DNA of 27,125 nt. It comes from JANYJA01 sp038229055 (lineage in GTDB: Bacteria > Acidobacteriota > Terriglobia > Bryobacterales > Bryobacteraceae). Each line of letters starts with the position of its first letter. Position 1 is the first letter of the stretch. Location of the stretch: positions 1 to 27,125 of the forward strand of contig JBBROU010000072.1 of the NCBI GenBank assembly GCA_038229055.1. The letters run 5' to 3'. The notes below the pieces were generated by a model. That model made no database searches. It saw nothing but the letters and a program-made list of their open reading frames with translations, and was not told the origin of the DNA. This document shows positions 23,395 through 27,125 of this stretch, in pieces. Position numbers and translations under genes: made by a program.

Positions 23395-23868
23395 CTACAC
23401 CATCTGAAAAGCGGTGACGATAGGCATCTCGCCCGCAAATTCCGGCCAGACCCAAATCCGCGAAATGTCGATTGTGTCCAGACCTTTTGGATCGCTAAGC
23501 GTCCAGACGTCCGACTGCCCGCCGTTGAACGATCCATCGTAATTCGGCCAAAGTTCAACGAAGGCGAAGTCGCTTTTGTCATTCGCCCGCGTATCCATCG
23601 CGCTTGTGCCGATTGCAATCTTTCCGGCGTTCCCCGGATTCACCTGAATACGCACGAAACTGGCGAACTGCGGCACTGCCGAGAGTTGCCTTACGCCATT
23701 GAGCGTTCCGGAAGCGTCGAACGGTCCCGCCATAATCGCTGAAATCAACGTCCCACGTGTGCCGGCCGGCGGACCGATGAACGCTGGATTCTGGCCCGCG
23801 GCCTTCCTCACCAGTGCTGCCACACCGCCTACCGCCACTAAACCTTGTAACCACTCCCGCCGTTTCAT
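23395..23868 (-). CDS. Tat-leader small beta-type protein of unknown function (157 aa)
   Basis: A 157-aa protein of unknown family. The N-terminus MKRREWLQGLVAVGGVAALV resembles a twin-arginine or Sec leader (RREWL followed by a hydrophobic stretch), so export is likely. The mature part (about 27-157) is beta-rich: RGTLISAIMAGPFDAS, FVRIQVNPGNAGKIAIGTSA, SDFAFVELWPN, then DTIDISRIWVWPEFAGEMPIVTAF. The same pattern occurs in the gene just upstream, and the two seem to be paralogues: both have a KxxVG/IG-type strand followed by a SxxFAVxYP/DFAFVELWP strand and a final NTIDLSQIYIY/DTIDISRIWVW strand. It overlaps the upstream gene by 4 nt (ATGA). I do not assign a function. Confidence 0.68.
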   Translation of the reverse strand: MKRREWLQGLVAVGGVAALVRKAAGQNPAFIGPPAGTRGTLISAIMAGPFDASGTLNGVRQLSAVPQFASFVRIQVNPGNAGKIAIGTSAMDTRANDKSDFAFVELWPNYDGSFNGGQSDVWTLSDPKGLDTIDISRIWVWPEFAGEMPIVTAFQMV

Positions 23869-24200
23869 ATGGTTTGGTACTCGAACGCTTCAACCATCGG
23901 CGAATCGCCGAAAACGGTTGCGTAGATATAGATCTGGCTGAGATCGATGGTATTCTGGCCGCCGTCGTCCTGCAGTGAAAATGTATCGGAAATGCCGCCG
24001 TACGGAACCGGGTAAAGCACCGCGAACGCGCCGCTCTCATCGGGCAGCAGATTCGACCCGCCCACCAGAACTTTCGACCACTGCCCAAGGCGCGGCTTGA
24101 CGGTCACCCTGTTTACCAATTTCGATGCGGTCGCAAGCGGAACCGGAAGGCCTGAAACCGGATGAGCACCGGCTTCGGCGGAAGGAGTAAGTATCACCAT
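23865..24200 (-). CDS. Small beta-type protein, paralogue of the downstream Tat-leader protein (111 aa)
   Basis: A 111-aa protein without a signal peptide. ATG 24200 has an AAAGGAAA ribosome-binding site about 9 nt upstream. The region KLVNRVTVKPRLGQWSKVLVGGSNL, AFAVLYPVPYGG, NTIDLSQIYIYATVFGDSPMVEAFEY aligns with the corresponding strands of the next gene, so this is a tandem pair of similar small beta proteins, one apparently cytoplasmic and one exported. This resembles the strand pattern of small phage structural proteins, but no phage gene is nearby and the resemblance is weak. The stop overlaps the ATG of the following gene. It is 20 nt downstream of the YIG-motif protein, so the three are probably one operon. 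Confidence 0.66.
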   Translation of the reverse strand: MVILTPSAEAGAHPVSGLPVPLATASKLVNRVTVKPRLGQWSKVLVGGSNLLPDESGAFAVLYPVPYGGISDTFSLQDDGGQNTIDLSQIYIYATVFGDSPMVEAFEYQTI

Positions 24201-24220
24201 GAAATAAATTTCCTTTCGAA

Positions 24221-24430
24221 CTAATGTGCTTTATGAGCGGCGCGGAGTTCCGCCGCTTTGCCAATGTAGATCAAACGATCGTCGGCGTCGAAAAGCCCGT
24301 GGGTCGCCCCAGGGTGCTTGTGAATGAATGAATCGAGCGTTGCCGGATATCTTCCATGGGCGTTTGGAGCTTTCACATACTTCTGGTAATAAGAGTCGGT
24401 CAGCGGCTTGACAGAAATCGGATGTTTCAC
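24221..24430 (-). CDS. 69-aa protein with a GIY-YIG-like C-terminal motif
   Basis: A 69-aa protein. GTG 24430 is chosen because AAGGGAG lies 5 nt upstream; the frame continues open to 24559, but that extension overlaps the divergent ArsA start region. The C-terminal half, HPGATHGLFDADDRLIYIGKAAELRAAH, resembles the first strands and helix of the GIY-YIG nuclease fold (compare the GVYLF-DADG-VLYVGKA-LR pattern of UvrC) but stops right after that point, so the catalytic Arg/Glu/Asn part is missing. The N-terminal half is Tyr- and Lys-rich (LTDSYYQKYVKAPNAHGRYPATLDSF). It is the first gene of a three-gene cassette reading leftward. Function unknown. Confidence 0.55.
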   Translation of the reverse strand: MKHPISVKPLTDSYYQKYVKAPNAHGRYPATLDSFIHKHPGATHGLFDADDRLIYIGKAAELRAAHKAH

Positions 24431-24533
24431 ATTGCTCCCTTGAAGTAATGAACGTGCAGCCGGAACGGAATTGCTCTCCGGTATTCTGATGGCGATGAGC
24501 AAACGCAGTCGAAGGCCACGATAGAATGGGGCC

Positions 24534-25730
24534 ATGCGGATCCTGCTATTCAGTGGCAAGGGCGGTGTGGGAAAGACGAGCCTGGCCGCGGCGACGGGCT
24601 TGCAACTCTCCCGCCTTGGTTACAAAACGCTGGTGATGTCGGTCGATCCCGCGCACAGCCTGGCCGATTCGTTCGATCTGGAGAGCAGTCTTTTCAACGC
24701 AGCCACGGGCGATCCTTTTCGCATTCACGACAATCTCTTCATCCACGAGGTGAACATCCAACGCGAGATCAAGCGCTACTGGAGTGAAATTTCGACCTAC
24801 ATCATCTCGGTGCTGCGAACCACCGGCATTGGCGATGTGGAGTCGGAGGAGCTCGCAATTCTGCCCGGAATGGAAGAGCTCAGCGCGATGATGTACGTCA
24901 ATCAGTACCGGCGCGAGAAATCTTATGACGTCATCGTGCTCGATTGCGCGCCCACGGCGGAATCGCTGCGTTTCGTCAGCATGCCGACCACGCTCGAGTG
25001 GTATATGAAACACATTTTTCCGTGGCAGCGCGGGTTGCTGAAAGCCGTGCGCCCTCTGGCGAATCGCGTGTCGCCCGTCGAGCTTCCCAAGGACAATTAC
25101 TTCGCCAATATTCAAAGCTTGTTTGAGCGCGTGGAAGGCATCGGCGAGATTCTGCAGGATCCGATGACCACCAGTGTCCGGCTGGTTACGAATCCCGAGA
25201 AGATGGTCCTGCGCGAGACGCAGCGCGCGTTTGTCTACTTCTCGCTGCACGGTTTGACGGTCGATGGAATTCTGGTGAATCGCGTACTGCCCGCCGAAGT
25301 TACCGATGTTTATTTCCAGGCATGGCGCGCATCGCAAGCCAAGATCATCGATGAGATTCAGACTTACTTCGCGCCAGTGGCCGTGAAGCAGGTGCCGCTA
25401 TTCACGCAAGAGGTTCTGGGCGTGGATCGCCTGGAGGCACTCGCGCGCGTGCTGTATGAAGACCGCGAAGATCCGGCGCTGGTGACGCGCACTGAAGCGC
25501 CGTATCGTTTCGAGAAGAATAACTCGCACTATGAAGTTCACCTCAGGCTGCCATTTGCGGCTAAGGGGGATATCGGGCTGTTCAAGAAAGGCGATGAGTT
25601 GGTGGTGCAAATCGGGACACTGCGGCGTCACATCGGCTTGCCGACTTCGATGTCGGCCCTGTCGCCCACCAAGGCTACGCTTGCCAATCAGTTATTAGTG
25701 GTTGAAATGAAGGAGAGCACGAATGGATGA
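24534..25730 (+). CDS. ArsA/GET3-family ATPase with C-terminal HSP20-like domain
   Basis: A 398-aa single-domain ArsA-type ATPase of the GET3/ArsA P-loop class. Motifs: deviant Walker A GKGGVGKTS (8-16), DPAHS (38-42, the A' loop), LDCAPTAESLRF (136-147, switch II) and a final ArsA_HSP20-like beta domain at about 325-395 (KNNSHYEVHLRLPF through VEM). The arsenite-binding Cys triad of ArsA and the zinc CxxC of eukaryotic GET3 are absent; the only cysteine I see is C138, so an arsenite pump is unlikely. A client-binding or chaperone-like role is more probable. It ends in an 8-nt overlap with a 75-aa partner gene. Confidence 0.88.
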   Translation: MRILLFSGKGGVGKTSLAAATGLQLSRLGYKTLVMSVDPAHSLADSFDLESSLFNAATGDPFRIHDNLFIHEVNIQREIKRYWSEISTYIISVLRTTGIGDVESEELAILPGMEELSAMMYVNQYRREKSYDVIVLDCAPTAESLRFVSMPTTLEWYMKHIFPWQRGLLKAVRPLANRVSPVELPKDNYFANIQSLFERVEGIGEILQDPMTTSVRLVTNPEKMVLRETQRAFVYFSLHGLTVDGILVNRVLPAEVTDVYFQAWRASQAKIIDEIQTYFAPVAVKQVPLFTQEVLGVDRLEALARVLYEDREDPALVTRTEAPYRFEKNNSHYEVHLRLPFAAKGDIGLFKKGDELVVQIGTLRRHIGLPTSMSALSPTKATLANQLLVVEMKESTNG

Positions 25731-25950
25731 GAAAACGAATCAAACGCAGGGGCCGGGTGGATGCTTCTGCATGGGTGTAGGACCTCAAGTGACCTCGATG
25801 GCCGATAACCTTTGGTCGCGAGCGACGAACGACCACTTCCGCAACTCGCGCGTCGAATTTTTGAAGGGCCTGCGCAGCTTGCTGGATGACCGGATCAACA
25901 AGATGTCCCGCAGCGGGCCCGCGAAGGGCACGCAAGTCAACGTGGAATAG
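25723..25950 (+). CDS. Small CxC-motif protein coupled to ArsA-HSP20 ATPase (75 aa)
   Basis: A 75-aa acidic/basic protein with an N-terminal glycine-rich GPGGCFCMG motif (C14 and C16), then a helical, amphipathic segment NSRVEFLKGLRSLLDDRINKMSR. An AAGGAG ribosome-binding site precedes ATG 25723, and the gene overlaps the ArsA stop by 8 nt, so translation is coupled and the two products are likely partners. No known family was recognised, although I have the impression that similar short proteins with an HFRNxxxEFLxGxRxLLDxxI-like helix follow ArsA-type genes elsewhere. The CxC could bind metal or thiol ligands, which is a hypothesis only. Confidence 0.7.
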   Translation: MDEKTNQTQGPGGCFCMGVGPQVTSMADNLWSRATNDHFRNSRVEFLKGLRSLLDDRINKMSRSGPAKGTQVNVE

Positions 25951-25960
25951 CTTTTCTCCA

Positions 25961-26179
25961 TCAGGCGGCTTGAGATGTTGGTCCGTGGTGAAGACGCATC
26001 AACAGATCGGAGCGTAGCGCGAGAGACGCATACGTTCGCCCGTTCTCATCGCTGAATTCGACTTCGAACACGTCCGGCGCAAGATTCTCGACAATGGTTC
26101 CGACCTGACCCCGAACAAGGCCCTTCTCCGGCAAATCTGCGATGAGCGCGACCACTGACAGTAGGTCGTTTTCAGTCAT
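25961..26179 (-). CDS. DUF4926 domain protein
   Basis: A 72-aa protein of the DUF4926 family: LLSVVALIADLPEKGLVRGQVGTIVENLAPDVFEVEFSD followed by GRTYASLALRSDLLMRLH. It is a compact SH3-like beta unit of unknown biochemical role, often encoded beside DUF6883 proteins in a toxin-antitoxin-like arrangement. ATG 26179 lies 3 nt after the frameshift-corrected end of the DUF6883 gene (26183), so the pair is a tight operon. Length is normal and the frame is intact. Confidence 0.88.
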   Translation of the reverse strand: MTENDLLSVVALIADLPEKGLVRGQVGTIVENLAPDVFEVEFSDENGRTYASLALRSDLLMRLHHGPTSQAA

Positions 26180-26182
26180 GAT

Positions 26183-26514
26183 TTATAATACAAAACAACT
26201 CTTCAGCCTTGGGATTCGTTCGCCACGGCGTACAATCCATGCGCTCCGAACATGCGCGCGACGATCACCCCGCACACACCCAAAATCGATAGTATATCGC
26301 TCGCGTATTCGTCTTCCCCGGCCTTCATTGCATCCTCGTCACGTGCAGCGCGAAGCAGTTGCTCAGAGAGCCACAAGGCATCCGCCCGTGTTAGGCCGAA
26401 AGCCGACGCGAAGACGCGCGCCTTGTGCCTGCCGCGCGGATGAATAGGGTTCAGGCAGTAATCAACAAGTTTGACGAAATTGACGACGGCATGCCCGGCT
26501 CCGGGTAGTTTCAT
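26183..26514 (-). pseudogene. DUF6883 domain protein, frameshifted
   Basis: The first 70 codons from ATG 26514 (MKLPGAGHAVVNFVKLVDYCLNPIHPRGRHKARVF through the FGLTRADALWLSEQLL helices) match the DUF6883 family. In the native frame the remaining C-terminus (SDILSILGVCGVIVARMFG) is unlike the family. In the next frame, after a single-base loss near 26303, it continues as ERYTIDFGCVRGDRRAHVRSAWIVRRGERIPRLKSCFVL and a TAA at 26183, exactly the family ending. A corrected product would be about 110 aa. The partner DUF4926 gene starts 3 nt later. Either a recent pseudogene or a sequence error. Confidence 0.85.
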
Positions 26515-26618
26515 GCCCGGCTCTCACCGCTTAGTTGACACCGCGAGCAACCTCCGCGTCTCGGCGAGTGAACGTTCTATCACATCGATCACATCGCGAC
26601 TCTCGCCCTCGGCACCGA

Positions 26619-27125
26619 TCAGCATACTTCCAGAAGACGCACGAGATCGACACCATCGCGATTCATTTTGACAAAACTCGGCACCGCCACAAGGGCATCG
26701 AGCGGATACTTCGTTCGCAGTTGATTCTCCACGACAAACCATCCCTCCAAATTTCCGCCTTTCGCCAGCAAGCTCGCCATCGCCACTTGCACGTGTTCGT
26801 CTTGCCCGCCGCGCAACCGCTGCGCCGCCAGAGGCACCCATTTCTTATTTCCGAACGACGCCAACGAAACTGCCGCCCAATAAGCTACGTTTTCCGAGCG
26901 CGTCTCAAAAGCTTCTTCCAACGCCCGCTCCGATGCCGTCGTCTTGGGCAACTCCGCAAGCCCGTATGCGGCCGAAAAAGCTATGTTCTCGTTCGAGTTC
27001 CTGAGTGCCGCGATCAACTGCTCTTCGCTGGTGTGGTCGATGCGCGCTTCGTCCAAAGCGCGCATCATTCCGCTATCGATCGTGCCGCACCTTCTGGTCG
27101 CCGTGGCACAAAACGAGTTCACCCG
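26619..27125 (-). CDS. HEAT-repeat protein (partial at right edge, possible 3' frameshift)
   Basis: An alpha-helical repeat protein read leftward from the window edge. HEAT-like helix pairs are visible: EEQLIAALRNSNENIAFSAAYGLAEL, ASERALEEAFETRSENVAYWAAVSLASFG, and PLAAQRLRGGQDEHVQVAMASLLAKGG, with the regular A-x-x-L-L-A pattern. They form scaffold or binding surfaces without catalysis. The frame is open to the edge, so the true start may lie outside; the GTG at 27122 is not trusted. The stop after DLVRLLEVC may be secondary: another frame continues as SMLIGAEGESRDVIDVIERSLAETRRLLAVSTKR to 26524, just 9 nt before the DUF6883 start, implying a 1-nt loss near 26627. Confidence 0.7.
   Translation of the reverse strand, partial: RVNSFCATATRRCGTIDSGMMRALDEARIDHTSEEQLIAALRNSNENIAFSAAYGLAELPKTTASERALEEAFETRSENVAYWAAVSLASFGNKKWVPLAAQRLRGGQDEHVQVAMASLLAKGGNLEGWFVVENQLRTKYPLDALVAVPSFVKMNRDGVDLVRLLEVC

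Noticed and set aside
27070..27125. At the right edge a second frame reads GELVLCHGDQKVRHDR before a stop, which might be the end of an upstream gene
   Set aside because: Only 16 codons are visible and the HEAT frame is also open here; too little sequence to support a separate gene.
1..27125. CRISPR arrays, tRNA or rRNA genes, insertion sequences, prophage
   Set aside because: No regular repeat-spacer pattern, no cloverleaf-like segment, no transposase or phage gene was seen in either strand. The small beta-type proteins at 23.4-24.2 kb recall phage structural proteins only weakly.

Overview
The window looks like chromosomal DNA of a GC-rich (about 58-60% by eye) Gram-negative heterotroph, most likely an acidobacterium of the Solibacter/Bryobacterales kind. 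That assignment is an inference from gene content: secreted quinoprotein and lactonase propellers, an ECF sigma factor with a zinc-finger anti-sigma, an ArsA-HSP20 ATPase, DUF3467, DUF4926/DUF6883, and a YacL-like/IspD/IspF operon. No rRNA, tRNA, CRISPR array or insertion sequence is visible. Every gap of more than about 300 bases is filled by a gene or a gene remnant.

Layout. 1-2.2 kb: an enolase-superfamily sugar-acid dehydratase (running off the left edge) diverges from an NAD-dependent epimerase/dehydratase. 2.4-5.0 kb: a translationally coupled two-gene signalling unit, an HD-GYP response regulator and a hybrid PAS histidine kinase. 5.2-8.6 kb: an ErpA/IscA-type Fe-S carrier diverges from an ECF sigma / zinc-finger anti-sigma / membrane-anchored LTxxQ protein operon. 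This operon is followed by a DUF4352 lipoprotein and a secreted protein made of two similar halves. 8.66-11.3 kb: a metallophosphoesterase, prfB (release factor 2, with its programmed +1 frameshift) and a Sua5-type tsaC. 11.3-13.6 kb (minus): the YacL-like PIN-TRAM / ispD / ispF operon. 13.7-17.1 kb: an orphan hydantoinase-A/oxoprolinase-like protein and a convergent membrane glycosyltransferase. 17.1-18.0 kb: a DUF3467 protein diverging from two zinc-ribbon microproteins. 18.0-20.1 kb: an ornithine cyclodeaminase family protein diverging from a frameshifted SLC13-type anion permease. 20.1-22.9 kb: a secreted quinoprotein-like propeller diverging from a secreted lactonase.

The right third (22.9-27.1 kb) is more accessory. 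It holds a NUDIX remnant with several lesions, a three-gene cassette of unknown function (a 69-aa protein with a YIG-like motif plus two mutually similar small beta-type proteins, one with a Tat-like leader), ArsA with a C-terminal HSP20-like domain and a small CxC partner, and a DUF6883/DUF4926 pair in which DUF6883 is broken by a 1-nt deletion. A HEAT-repeat protein at the right edge may also be frameshifted. All frame disruptions found in the window lie right of 18.9 kb, while the long genes between them are intact.

Functional links best supported by the sequence are the CnrYXH-like layout of the sigma operon, the coupled kinase/HD-GYP pair, the isoprenoid operon, and a possible periplasmic sugar-oxidation pair (quinoprotein plus lactonase). 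The most novel-looking pieces are the 23.4-24.4 kb cassette, the ArsA partner protein and the duplicated secreted protein at 7.8 kb.
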